64,000 bases of DNA, taken from Alphaproteobacteria bacterium. GTDB taxonomy: Bacteria; Pseudomonadota; Alphaproteobacteria; Caulobacterales; Caulobacteraceae. The stretch spans positions 62,001 to 126,000 of the forward strand of contig JANYET010000052.1 in NCBI GenBank assembly GCA_025359785.1, written 5' to 3'. Below, piece after piece: positions 19,143 to 28,100 of the stretch (position 1 is the stretch's first letter; each line of letters starts with the position of its first letter). Below the pieces are notes generated by a model, which was given only the letters and a program-made list of their open reading frames with translations, had not been told where the DNA came from and searched no databases. The translations under genes and the position numbers were made by a program.

Positions 19143-19159
19143 TTGCGATTGATTATCAG
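19143..19159 (-). promoter_or_regulatory. Possible Fur-type site upstream of feoAB
   Basis: On the minus strand ctgataatcaatcgcaa, with a TGATAAT arm and a poorer second arm (TCGCA). The AT-rich island in high-GC DNA directly before a ferrous-iron operon fits Fur control, but the match is only half good. Confidence 0.45.
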
Positions 19160-19238
19160 TTAGAGGTGGAGATGTCGATGCGCAAGGGCGCACGCCCGGT
19201 TGGCGAACCTCCCCCGCCCCGCTATTAGAGCGTCCAAG

Positions 19239-19323
19239 GCCCCTGTGGTGGAATTGGTAGACGCGCCGGACTCAAAATCCGGTACCGCAAGGTGTGTCGG
19301 TTCGACTCCGACCGGGGGCACCA
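19239..19323 (+). tRNA. tRNA-Leu (anticodon CAA)
   Basis: Acceptor arms gcccctg (19239-19245) and cgggggc (19313-19319) pair with one G-U. The anticodon stem ccgga/tccgg holds loop ctcaaaa with anticodon CAA at 19273-19275. A long variable arm (class II) and T loop ttcgact are present. CCA is encoded (19321-19323). It reads UUG leucine codons. Confidence 0.97.
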
Positions 19324-19422
19324 GCCTTCGCGACCATGTCGCTTCGGCTCGGCAGGCCCTTTGACGCGAAGGCTCTCGCGCCGTAGCCCAGCGGGCGAAG
19401 GCGGACTGACTCGGCAAGCCGC

Positions 19423-21237
19423 CTATCCCGGGATCACCAGTTTGCGGTGGCGGTAGCTGACCCGCCAGTCGCCGAGGTCGGCGAGCATCACCTGGGTGGC
19501 GTCCTCCAGGCCGCGAGAGGCCAGCGTCAGGTCGCCTGGGTGTTCGCGCAGCTGCGCCGCCACGCGGTCGAGCCAGACGGCGGTTTCGGCGGACCGTCCG
19601 CCGGCCGCGGCGAAGTCTCCCTGACCGCGAATGCCGAACACCGCCGCGGCGATGGTCGGCAGGGTCGCCGACACGAAGGTCATCAGGCGCACCTCAAGAT
19701 GCGGGATCTTGGTGTGGATCGCCGCCGCGATCAGGGCGGTGACGCTCAGGCCGGTCGTGACATAGAACAACGCCGTCCCGGTCAGGTGCAGCCGATGGTC
19801 GAGCCGATGCATGCGCTCGGCGTTCCGGCGGTTATAGGCGACCTGATCATCGACTTCCTCGCGGGTCAGGTGATCGATCAGCGTCTTCAGCGCCTTGGCG
19901 TCCGGGATGGTCGGCGGCGGGCCGATGCCGCGCCAGATCGCGGCGGCATACCAGTCGGTCCAGCGTTCGGCGGGTTCCACGCGGATGTGGGCGTAACGCT
20001 CCGGGGTCGCCGCGCCCAGCAGGGCGAGGCTTCGCATCGGGCGCAGTTGCTCGGCCAGGAAGCGATAGTCGAGCCAGCGCCGGTGCCAGCCCCGGCTGTT
20101 GCCCAGATTGGTGTTACCGATCAGCAGCAGTACGGCCAGAAGTTCGCCGGCCTGCAGGAACGTTCCCGCGCGCGGCGCCAGCAGACCGATCAGCGCCATC
20201 ATCACCGCCAGTGCGCTGGCGGCGTAGTTGAAGACGCCGGCGCTGCGGTAGGACTGGGCGAAGTGATCGGCCAGACCGTCGGCCCAGGCGAATGCCGCCT
20301 GTAGCCCGGCGAGACTCGCACGGGTCTCCGCCGTTCCCACCAGCGGCTGGTCGTAGAAGCCGCGCCAGTTCGCCTCGGCGGCCCGCAGATAGTCCGGCGC
20401 CACGAAGTTTCGCCGCCGCAGCGGCTGAACCCGGGTTAGCGCCAGCAAGAACGGGTATTCCGGGCGCACCGACAGCCGGCGGGAGTGATCCCCCAGAAAG
20501 GTCTTCAAGCCCGCGGCTTCCTCGGGGTCGGTGGGGGGCGCCAGCAGCGCCCTGATGATCTGGCGAAGGAGAGGGCCGGTCAGCGGGCGCGACGGCGCGT
20601 TCCGGTGGTCGAGCTTCTCGGGGCTCAGGCCATCCAGGGCCGACCAGAGCGCTGTCACCACACCATGGCCGGACGCGTCGAGGTGGAGGACCGGAACGCC
20701 GCGCCGGACCGCGTGCTCAACGACATCGCCCGTGCCGCCCACGCCGCGGGCCGCCTTTCCGTCCCAGACCGCCAGCAGAATGTCGCTCTGCGCAACCGTC
20801 GCTTCGCCAGCCAGCGCGTAGGCCCGGTCGCGCGACCCCTTGCCGGAGAACGGGCGCCACACATGTTCTGACTGCTTCAGCAAGGCGGCGAACTCGACGG
20901 CGTTCGCCCCGTCAAAGTCGCTGCGATAGGCGCGTGGCGAGAGGGGCAGCACGGTACGCAGCCGAAAGCCCATCCCCAGGCCGATCCGCGAGGCCATCTG
21001 GTCGGCCCCCTTGGCGAGCTGCGACAGGAGGCTCAACCGCGCAGGGCTGTCGTCATAGACATCGGCATGGTCCGAATGCACGGCGCGGACTTCCCGCACG
21101 ATCCGCCGCAACAGGTCCGCGATCTCACCGTCCAGCCGGACCATCTGCGCGGCGCTCAGGTTGCGATGACCGGTGACGCCGACCCGGAACGACAGAACAG
21201 GCCTCGGCGGCGAGGGCCGCGACTGCACTCCCAACAT
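19423..21237 (-). CDS. SLOG-like domain protein with four membrane helices
   Basis: 604 aa from MLGVQSRPSPPRP (an upstream TTG is possible). The N-terminal about 190 residues show a Rossmann-like SLOG/LOG-type nucleotide-binding pattern: GVTGHR (20-25), LLSQLAKGADQMA (near 77), and SDILLAVWDGKAARGVGGTGDVVEHAVRRGVPVLHL (151-186). The second half has two pairs of predicted membrane helices, about 334-353 and 360-375, then 485-507 and 517-536. From memory this layout recalls SLOG plus 2TM 'SLATT' effectors proposed for nucleotide-triggered conflict systems. Function is otherwise unknown. It is a single-gene unit next to tRNA-Leu, with no nucleotidyltransferase nearby. Confidence 0.75.
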   Translation of the reverse strand: MLGVQSRPSPPRPVLSFRVGVTGHRNLSAAQMVRLDGEIADLLRRIVREVRAVHSDHADVYDDSPARLSLLSQLAKGADQMASRIGLGMGFRLRTVLPLSPRAYRSDFDGANAVEFAALLKQSEHVWRPFSGKGSRDRAYALAGEATVAQSDILLAVWDGKAARGVGGTGDVVEHAVRRGVPVLHLDASGHGVVTALWSALDGLSPEKLDHRNAPSRPLTGPLLRQIIRALLAPPTDPEEAAGLKTFLGDHSRRLSVRPEYPFLLALTRVQPLRRRNFVAPDYLRAAEANWRGFYDQPLVGTAETRASLAGLQAAFAWADGLADHFAQSYRSAGVFNYAASALAVMMALIGLLAPRAGTFLQAGELLAVLLLIGNTNLGNSRGWHRRWLDYRFLAEQLRPMRSLALLGAATPERYAHIRVEPAERWTDWYAAAIWRGIGPPPTIPDAKALKTLIDHLTREEVDDQVAYNRRNAERMHRLDHRLHLTGTALFYVTTGLSVTALIAAAIHTKIPHLEVRLMTFVSATLPTIAAAVFGIRGQGDFAAAGGRSAETAVWLDRVAAQLREHPGDLTLASRGLEDATQVMLADLGDWRVSYRHRKLVIPG

Positions 21238-21457
21238 CGATCCCCGCAACGCGCCCCCAGGCCTGAGCCATAGTCTTGCGATAACCCCGAGATGTCACGC
21301 CTGCAGGTGGGCGCCGACCAGCAAATGGCCCGGATGGTGGCCTTTTGTACGATCGCCAGGTCGCCACGCGGTTGCGTTGCGCGCGCGGCACAGCCGGAGA
21401 GGACTCGCGCGACTCCCGGAGTTCTGTTTTTGTTCCGTCAAGACTTGGGAGACGGAC

Positions 21458-21742
21458 ATGGCGGACGGCGCATTGCATCCACCCCTCGACACCTGGCCCG
21501 CCTGGCCCAGGCTGAGCCAGGCGCTGGTGGCGCGCTCGAGCCTGTGGGCGGTGTGCGGCTGCGGGCGCGAGGCGGTGATCGATCCGAAGCCGTGGGTCGG
21601 TCAGGGACTGGCGCGGCAGGCCACGGCCAGTCTGGAAACACGGCTTCGCTGCCTCTGCGGCGCCCGGCGCGCCCGGTTGGAAATCCGCGGACTCACCGAG
21701 GCGCCGGAAGGCGGCGCCGGTGGGATCTACGTGTTCCGCTAG
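21458..21742 (+). CDS. Small protein with two CxC motifs, putative zinc ribbon
   Basis: 94 aa from MADGALHPPLDTWPAWP. Two CxC pairs (LWAVCGCGREAVIDP and LRCLCGARRARLEI) about 40 residues apart suggest a single bound zinc, with the segment between them resembling a treble-clef or ribbon. No family is recognised. Its last 4 bp overlap the convergent cysK end. Confidence 0.6.
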   Translation: MADGALHPPLDTWPAWPRLSQALVARSSLWAVCGCGREAVIDPKPWVGQGLARQATASLETRLRCLCGARRARLEIRGLTEAPEGGAGGIYVFR

Positions 21743-22791
21743 GCCGCGGCAGGCTCGGTGAACATCGGCGTCGAGCGGTAGAGCGCGGTCTCTTCCTCGG
21801 TCATGTCCGCCGGGACGTCGGCAAAGAGTGGCGTTGAGAGATACCGTTCGCCGGTGTCGGGCAGCATGGCCAGGATGTTGGCGCCCTTCGGCGCGGTCGC
21901 GGCGATCTGCAAGGCGCCGGCGAAGGTCGCGCCGGAGGTGATGCCACAGAAAATACCTTCCTGGGTCGCCAGCGCCTGACTGAGGCGGATGGCTTCCGGC
22001 CCGGGGGTCGCGATCAGCTGGTCGACGTATTTCGCGCTCACCGCGTCGCTCGTCAGCTTCGCGATGAAGTCCGGGGTCCAGCCCTGCATGGGATGCGGCT
22101 TCCACGCTGGGTGGCCGCCGGCCGGCGTGCCGTTGGCGTTATAGGCCTGGGGCGCGCCGCTGGCGATCAGGCCCGCGTCGGCCGGCTCGCAGACAACGAT
22201 CCTGGTCTTGGGGCTCTTCTCGCGCAGCACACGGCCGACGCCGTTGAGGGTGCCGCCGGTGCCGTATCCGGTCACCCAGTAGTCAAGGGTCTCGCCCTCG
22301 AAGTCCTTCAGAATCTCCTGGGCCGTGGTCTTGGCGTGGAAGTCGGCGTTCGCCGGGTTCTCGAACTGTCGGGTCATGAACCAGCCGTGCGCCTTGGCTA
22401 GTTCCTCGGTTTTCAGGATCATGCCGGTGGCGCGGTGAGCGGCCGGGCTGAGCAGCACCTTGGCGCCCAGGAAGCGCATCAGCCGGCGGCGCTCGACCGA
22501 GAAACTGTCGGCCATGACGATGACCAGGGGGTAGCCCTTGGCCGCGCAGACCATCGCTAGGCCGATGCCGGTGTTGCCGCTGGTGGCCTCGATGATCGTC
22601 TGACCGGGTTTCAGCTCGCCAGACCGCTCGGCAGCCTCGATGACGCCTAGCGCCAGGCGGTCCTTGACCGAGCCCAGCGGATTGAACGCCTCGACCTTGA
22701 CGAAAAGGTTCACGCCCGCCGGCGCCAGGCGATTGATGCGCACGACCGGCGTATTGCCGACCGTTCCCAGGATGCTGTCGTATCTGGCCAT
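21739..22791 (-). CDS. cysK: Cysteine synthase A
   Basis: 350 aa PLP enzyme, O-acetylserine plus sulfide to cysteine. PLP Lys43 in FNPLGSVKDR, phosphate-binding GTGGTLNGVGR, and the substrate loop EATSGNTGIGLAM are present. It is about 40 residues longer than E. coli CysK, with an extra loop at about residues 215-240 (QAYNANGTPAGGHPAWKPHP) and a longer C-terminus. A single gene with its own promoter region; no cysE or other sulfur gene is nearby. Confidence 0.93.
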   Translation of the reverse strand: MARYDSILGTVGNTPVVRINRLAPAGVNLFVKVEAFNPLGSVKDRLALGVIEAAERSGELKPGQTIIEATSGNTGIGLAMVCAAKGYPLVIVMADSFSVERRRLMRFLGAKVLLSPAAHRATGMILKTEELAKAHGWFMTRQFENPANADFHAKTTAQEILKDFEGETLDYWVTGYGTGGTLNGVGRVLREKSPKTRIVVCEPADAGLIASGAPQAYNANGTPAGGHPAWKPHPMQGWTPDFIAKLTSDAVSAKYVDQLIATPGPEAIRLSQALATQEGIFCGITSGATFAGALQIAATAPKGANILAMLPDTGERYLSTPLFADVPADMTEEETALYRSTPMFTEPAAA

Positions 22792-22881
22792 CTCGCCCTC
22801 GGGTTTGGAAAGCGCGAGTGAAGCCCGGCGCGACTGGCCAAGTCAATTCAGCAGGCCGACGGTCGGCGGAGCGTTTTTAGG

Positions 22882-23145
22882 TTACTTGCCGCCGCCGCCG
22901 GTGATTTCCTTGATCAGGCCCTGGATCGGGGCCTTGCCGCCCGCGCCCCAGACCGCCCTCATGAAGACCAAGGTCCGGCCCGCCGCGTCTTCGAATTTCC
23001 ACTCGCAGTCGTCAATGCGGCAGTCCTGGAAGACCGGAGCCTCGCCGCCGGAATAGACCAGTCGGCAGTCGCGGAACTCGCAGGAGGAAAACACCTCGCC
23101 GTCGAGGGTTACGGTCTCGTGGTTGAAGATCGCGCCGTCGGCCAT
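22882..23145 (-). CDS. Conserved small protein, F-x-x-C-x-F-x-D-C repeat type
   Basis: 87 aa. The protein alternates short aromatic/cysteine strands (FSSCEFRDCRLVYSGGEAP, VFQDCRIDDCEWKFE) reminiscent of a mini right-handed beta-helix, followed by RTLVFMRAVWG. I recall similar short proteins in alphaproteobacteria, always unnamed. It starts with ATG at 23145, 3 bp after the next upstream gene's stop, so the two are probably co-transcribed. Confidence 0.65.
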   Translation of the reverse strand: MADGAIFNHETVTLDGEVFSSCEFRDCRLVYSGGEAPVFQDCRIDDCEWKFEDAAGRTLVFMRAVWGAGGKAPIQGLIKEITGGGGK

Positions 23146-23148
23146 GCC

Positions 23149-23310
23149 CTAGGCCTGATCGTCGTCGTCGCTGGGCGCCGGCGCGCCGCCGGCGTCGAGA
23201 CGCGCGCGTTCGCGGGCTTCGGCCTTCAGGCGGGTCTTTTCGGCGACCTTGGCGGCCTTCTGGCGTTCGCGCTCCATGCGCTCGAAAGGATAGTTGGGCT
23301 TGCGCGCCAT
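23149..23310 (-). CDS. Small highly charged alpha-helical protein
   Basis: 53 aa from MARKPNYPFERMERERQKAA. It is almost entirely Lys/Arg/Glu/Ala helix with a terminal acidic tail (PSDDDDQA). This N-terminus, M-A-x-K-P-N-Y-x-F-E-R, is familiar from alphaproteobacterial genomes but no function is assigned. A longer frame upstream is Pro/Arg-rich and not supported. Confidence 0.65.
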   Translation of the reverse strand: MARKPNYPFERMERERQKAAKVAEKTRLKAEARERARLDAGGAPAPSDDDDQA

Positions 23311-23438
23311 GGTCAGATCTCCGTCAACGGAAAAGCGGGCGAAGGGGAAAGGCGGGGCGCGAGCCGAGCCGGCGAAGCGGCCTCTTACACCGAAACCGTG
23401 GTCCGGCGACATCCCGCTGATGTCGCGGGCGACATCGA

Positions 23439-23981
23439 TCAGGCCTTGCCGCAGTCCGCGCCGAGGCTGAGCAGTTCAATCCTGAAGATCAGGGTGGAGC
23501 GCGAAAAGATCGTGGTCTTGCCGGGCTCGTCGATGCGGATGGCGCGGTCGCGATAGGCGATCTCGGCCGGGATGGCGAACGTCCAGGTCTCGCCAACCCG
23601 CATCATCGGCACGCCCTCGCCCCAGCCCTTGATCACCCGGCCCAGCGCGAAGGTCGCGGGCTCGTGGCGCGCGAACGAGCTATCGAACAGCCCGCCGTTG
23701 ATCAGCCGGCCCTCATAGTTGACCGTTACCGTGCAGCCGGGCGTCGGATGCGGCGCGCCGCGCCTGGCGGCGGAGTCGCGGTGGGCCTGCAAGCCGCTCG
23801 CCGTCGTCATCCAGCCATGGCGCCCGCCATTCCATTTCAGATAGGCGGCCTGACCGGCTTCCCAGACGGCCTGGGGATCACCGCCCGCCATCGCCGCCAC
23901 AGGCGGCGTCCCTCGCATCGTGGCGCAGCCCGACAGCGCCAGCGCCAGCGCTGCCAATCCAAGACCGATGATCCGGCGCAT
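23439..23981 (-). CDS. FKBP-type peptidyl-prolyl isomerase lipoprotein
   Basis: 180 aa. Signal peptide with lipobox ALSGC (Cys19), then about 50 residues of linker, then an FKBP domain: VTVNYEGRLINGGLFDSSF, FALGRVIKGWGEGVPMMRVGETWTFAIPAEIAYRDR, LIFRIELLSLG. Several active-site aromatic positions are retained. It would be a lipid-anchored periplasmic folding factor. An interposed segment IRIDEPGKTTIFSRS replaces the usual short flap. Confidence 0.85.
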   Translation of the reverse strand: MRRIIGLGLAALALALSGCATMRGTPPVAAMAGGDPQAVWEAGQAAYLKWNGGRHGWMTTASGLQAHRDSAARRGAPHPTPGCTVTVNYEGRLINGGLFDSSFARHEPATFALGRVIKGWGEGVPMMRVGETWTFAIPAEIAYRDRAIRIDEPGKTTIFSRSTLIFRIELLSLGADCGKA

Positions 23982-24102
23982 CGTGCGACCCTCCCCTGAC
24001 CGGCGATTAGCCTAGCGGGGTTGCGCCGGCTTTTCGATGGCCCTGTCGCGCGTCTGCGGGTCGGCCGATAAGGGTACGACCCCGTCCGCTAGGAGCCTGA
24101 CC

Positions 24103-24540
24103 ATGCCGCTCGCCTTCATCGCCGCCGCGCTCGCCACGACCATCGCGTCGGTCGCCACGACCTCCCAACCCGCCGAATATTTCGCCGCCGCCAATCCCAA
24201 GGCCCCCTATTCCGAGGCCGTGCAGGCGGGGGGCTTCCTGATCGTTTCCGGCCAGATCGGCCTCGTACCCGGCCAGCCGAACGCCGCATTCGAGGCCCAG
24301 GCCCACCAGGCCATGGACAGTGTGGCCGCCGTTCTCGGCCGCCACCAGTCCAGCATGAACGACGTGGTCAAGTGCACCGTCCTGCTGAGCGACATGGGCA
24401 GGTTCGCGGCCTTCAATGAGATCTATGTCAGCTACTTCAAACCCGGCCATCTGCCGGCTCGCACCGCCCTCGGCGCCGCGGCCCTGGGCGGCGGCGCGGC
24501 GGTCGAGGTGGAATGCTGGGCCTATGTCGGCGGGCACTAA
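24103..24540 (+). CDS. RidA-family protein with N-terminal export signal
   Basis: 145 aa from [20 protein letters not shown], with RBS aggag 7 bp upstream. The first about 22 residues are a signal-peptide-like hydrophobic stretch; the rest is the RidA/YjgF fold ([67 protein letters not shown]). The Arg of the imine-deaminase site (P-A-R-T) is kept. RidA proteins normally act on 2-aminoacrylate in the cytosol, so an exported version is unusual. It is the last chromosomal gene before the integrated element. Confidence 0.85.
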
Positions 24541-24562
24541 GCCGCCTCACGCCTCCAGTTCG

Positions 24563-24577
24563 ATGTCCCAGTAGAGG
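24563..24577. other. attL core
   Basis: atgtcccagtagagg, identical to 39308-39322. Chromosomal bases to its left (24551-24562) still encode, on the minus strand, the original last codons of the HNH gene (I-E-L-E-A-stop with TGA). Confidence 0.9.
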
Positions 24578-24660
24578 ACATGAAAACTCCGACAAATAAG
24601 CCCTTTATCCATTGTTTTCATTTTCTTTTTCTGCGAGACTGATGCCATCTTTTCGTCTCC

Positions 24661-24680
24661 GGTCATCACCCGGTCATCAC
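24661..24680 (+). repeat. Tandem 9-mer repeat, copy 1
   Basis: GGTCATCACCCGGTCATCAC: two GGTCATCAC units with a CC spacer. It lies 84 bp inside the attL core and 31 bp before the gp10-like start. The identical 20-mer occurs inverted at 35322-35341 and with a GC spacer at 39176-39195. It may be an arm-type integrase site or an operator. Confidence 0.8.
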
Positions 24681-24711
24681 GACAATTTGAGGCAGGTAGC
24701 AGGGCCGCTAG

Positions 24712-25128
24712 ATGGGTACCCAAGGTCAATTCGCTCTGCAAATCTCTCGCTTCGTCGATGACGCTGGCCAGAGCGCCGACAAAGTCACGCGTGAAATCGT
24801 GCGCAGCTGCTACGACCGCATAGTCGCAAGGTCGCCCGTTGATACGGGCGAATTCAAGCTCTCCTGGGGCGTGGCCGAGCTTGGCGCCGAACCCGTTCCG
24901 GGATCCGCTGCGATTACTGGCGGTCCTATGGCCGGCAAGGTTTGGCGTATCTCCACGGCATCGCCCTATGCCTGGAAAATCGAATTCGGCGGCTATCCGT
25001 CCCCGCCCAAGCATGGCAGCGGCCGGACCATCGGCGGCTTTTCCACGCAAGCACCTATGGGCGTCGTCGGCCTCACGGCGCTTGAGTTCGGTAGCATTGT
25101 CGGCGAAGCGGCGAGGGCTGCGAAGTGA
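24712..25128 (+). CDS. HK97 gp10-like phage tail/head-tail protein
   Basis: 138-codon gene (137 aa) with the gp10 pattern: RIVARSPVDTGEFKLSWGV, then SPYAWKIEFGGYPSPPKHG, i.e. R-x-x-x-P-V-D-T-G and a late Y-x-x-x-I-E-F-G-G. gp10-like proteins sit at the head-tail junction of siphophages. It is the first gene inside the element, and its stop overlaps the tape measure start (GTGA), so the two form one unit. The tail tube and chaperone genes normally found between them are absent. Confidence 0.8.
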   Translation: MGTQGQFALQISRFVDDAGQSADKVTREIVRSCYDRIVARSPVDTGEFKLSWGVAELGAEPVPGSAAITGGPMAGKVWRISTASPYAWKIEFGGYPSPPKHGSGRTIGGFSTQAPMGVVGLTALEFGSIVGEAARAAK

Positions 25129-28100
25129 GCGTCTCGATCGCCACCCTAGCCCTCGATGTTGATGCGCGCCCCGTAGACGCGGCGACGCGCTCGCTGGCAT
25201 CGCTTGACGCGCAGGCGGTCCGCACCGGTGCCTCGACCGAGCGCCTGGCTTCGCTCACCCAGGCCTATGGCGGGGAAAGCGCCAAGGCGGCAAGCGCAGC
25301 GGAGCAGATGGGCACCAGCATCCGGGCCCAGGAAGCGGCGCTGAGGTCTACCGCCGCGCAAGCGCAGGCCGCCGCTACGGCGCACGTCCAACTCGCTGCG
25401 TCGGTCGACGCCGCGACGAACGCGGTGAAGGCTGCGGCGCGGCCACTCGCTGCGACTGCCACAGAGATCGAATTTTATCGCAACCGAATGCTCGCCTCGG
25501 TCATCGCCCAGACTGGCTTCACGGAAGCACAGGCGCGGGCGTCGCTCGGCATGGCCGCCGCTGAGACTGAGGCCATCGCCCTAGGAGCGGCGCACGCCGA
25601 CGTGGCCAAGAAGATTGGCCTCACCTCGACGCAAATTCGCGAGCTGCTGGTTTTGACGCGAGAGGGCGCACGCGGCGATATAACCCGCTTCGCCGGGTCG
25701 TTCTCGATCCTGGCCGGCACACTTACCGCGGCTAACATCGGCCTATTTGCTATCCTCGGCGGCCTCGTCGCCGTGGGGGCCGCTGTCGCCACCGTGATCT
25801 ATGGCATCAGCAAGGGCGAAAAGGAGATCGAGAAGCTCAATGGCTCGCTGATCGCCACTGGCAACTACGCCGGCGAGACGGCCAACAACATGGACGTTCT
25901 GGCGAAGTCCATCTCGGCCTCCAGCGACACGACCATCGGCTCCTCGCGCAAGACCGTCGAAGCCCTGGTCGCTACCGGCACCTTCGGCAAGGCCAGCGTC
26001 GAGAGTGTCGCTGACGCTGTGCAGAATTACTCGCGCATCACAGGCGAGAGTTCCGACAAGATCATGAAGGAGTACGAGGGTCAGAAGGGCAACCTGATCA
26101 AGTGGGCGGTGAAGCACGAAGAGGCTTACCACGACATCTCCGTCACCCAGCTCGACCACATCGCGCTGCTGATCAAGGAAGGCGAGGAAGCTCGCGCCCA
26201 GGACGAGCTCAACGCTGACATCGACGCCAAGAGCAAGGAGCGTCTCGCCGAAAAGCAGAAGCTGGACGAGGCCCATTTCGGCTGGCTGGAATACTGGGCG
26301 CACAGGCTTGCTGTCGGATGGAGCAAGACGTGGGATCAGATCCTCGGGATCGGACGCGGCAAGACCCTAGACGAGAAGATTACGGCTGCCACGCAGGACG
26401 TTATGTCGGCTGGCAAGGCAGCGACCAACGTGGGCGCTGGGTCTGGGGGTCGAGGAAACACCGGCGCTGGAACGCAAGCTGCGCTGGCGGCCAAGTACGA
26501 CCAGGCTGTGTTCGCGCTGCAGAACCTCAATGACCAGAAAGCGGCGGAAGACGCAAAGGCCGCGGCCGATGCTGCTGCGACCGCAGCGGAGCACAGCAAG
26601 GTCCAGGCGAAATATGGCGTCAATCATACCCCGAGGGTAAAGGAGCCTCACCAGGCCACCAACGACTATGAGGCGCAGAACGACCGTATCGATGGCGCGA
26701 TCGCGAGCGCAAAAGGCCGTGAGCTGACGGCTCAGCTGGCTCTCACGACCGACATCGAAGCCCGCTTCCTGATCGAGCAGAAGATCAGCCAGGCCGCCTA
26801 CGACGCCCAGAAGGCCGCCATCGACCGCCAGATCGCACTGATCGCAGAAGATCAGACGAAGAAGGAGAACGCGCGGAAGTACAGCGACGACGAAGCCAAG
26901 GCGCTGACCAAAAAGCTTGAGGGCATCAAGGTCATCGACGCGCAAGCCCAGGCCGACAAGGATGCGCTGGCGGCGCAGAACGAGTTCAACGCCATCAACG
27001 CCCAGCAGCTGGCCGCGCTGACCGACGAGTACAACATCAAGATCGCCGGCCTCGAACAGGCCAAGGCGCTCACCAAGTCGACGTTCGCCGCCGCCGTGAT
27101 CGAAAAGAAGATCCTCGACCTGAAGTACCAGGAGCAGAAACTCGCGCTAGAGAAAATTGTCGCCGAGCAGGGTATCAACAAGGACGTGCACGACAGGGCC
27201 GTCGCCGACCTGAAAATCCTCGAGATCACCCACACGACCGAAGACCTGCTCAACGAGCGCAACACGACCTTGCTGGCCTCGATCAAGGAGGCCACCGACG
27301 GAACTCATGCCTTCTTCGCAGCGATCAAGAGCCATGACTGGCAAGGCGTCTTCGACAATTTCACCAAGACCCTGCAGACCGTTCAAGCGTCATTCGCGAG
27401 CCATGGCCTGTCAGGCGGTCTCTCCACCCTGGCTGGCGCGGCTGGCGCGGCGGTTGGCGGCCAGGTTGGCAACGCCCTCAGCACTTTCGCGGGTATCACC
27501 GGCATTGCCGCTTCGGCCGGCGCGGCGCTGACCACCTATGCCGCCGGTGCCGCGGGCACCGCGTTTGCCGCGGCTGCCGCCGGCGCCAACGCCGTGGGTG
27601 TGAGCGCGCTGGGAAGTCTGGCTGGATCTATCGCGCCTCTACTGGGCCCGATTGGCATCGCCATCGCCGGCATTGCTGTCCTGGCCAGCCTCTTCGTGAA
27701 GTCCAAGCCGACCAACGCGGGCGCTACCTACGACCTGGCTACAGGCGCCATTTCCGGCAGCAAGGCGGACGCCTCGACGTCAAGCGCCTCCAAGGGCGCC
27801 GGCTCAACGATCCTGTCGATGGAGAACGCGCTGATCGCCGCTGGCGTGAAGCTGACTACGACGGTCAACAGCATCGAGATCGGCGCGCGCGACCTGTCGA
27901 AGATCAACCTGTCTACAGGCGCTCAGCTGACGGCCAAGGTCGGCGATGCGGCCGATACCGCCAATGTTGCGATGAAGGCGATCCTGGAGGGCGCCACCTT
28001 TGCGACCGAGGCTGAGCACTCGCTCGTGACGTCGATGCTGGCCGCCGGCAAGGGCTTCGACGACATCTCGGCCGCCCTGCAAGGCTACACCGCCGCGCAA

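Noticed and set aside
19160..19417. 85-codon minus-strand frame reading PPVGVEPTHLAVPDFESGAS
   Set aside because: This is the well-known translation of the antisense strand of a tRNA-Leu gene, which occupies 19239-19323.
24541..24711. Possible recombination hotspot or tRNA at the left end
   Set aside because: No tRNA or tmRNA fold is present; the attachment site is the HNH gene end.
24547..25200. Long minus-strand frame ending in LYWDIELEA
   Set aside because: It is antisense to the gp10-like gene. The ending is informative only because it is the attL relic of the HNH gene; the rest is not protein-like.
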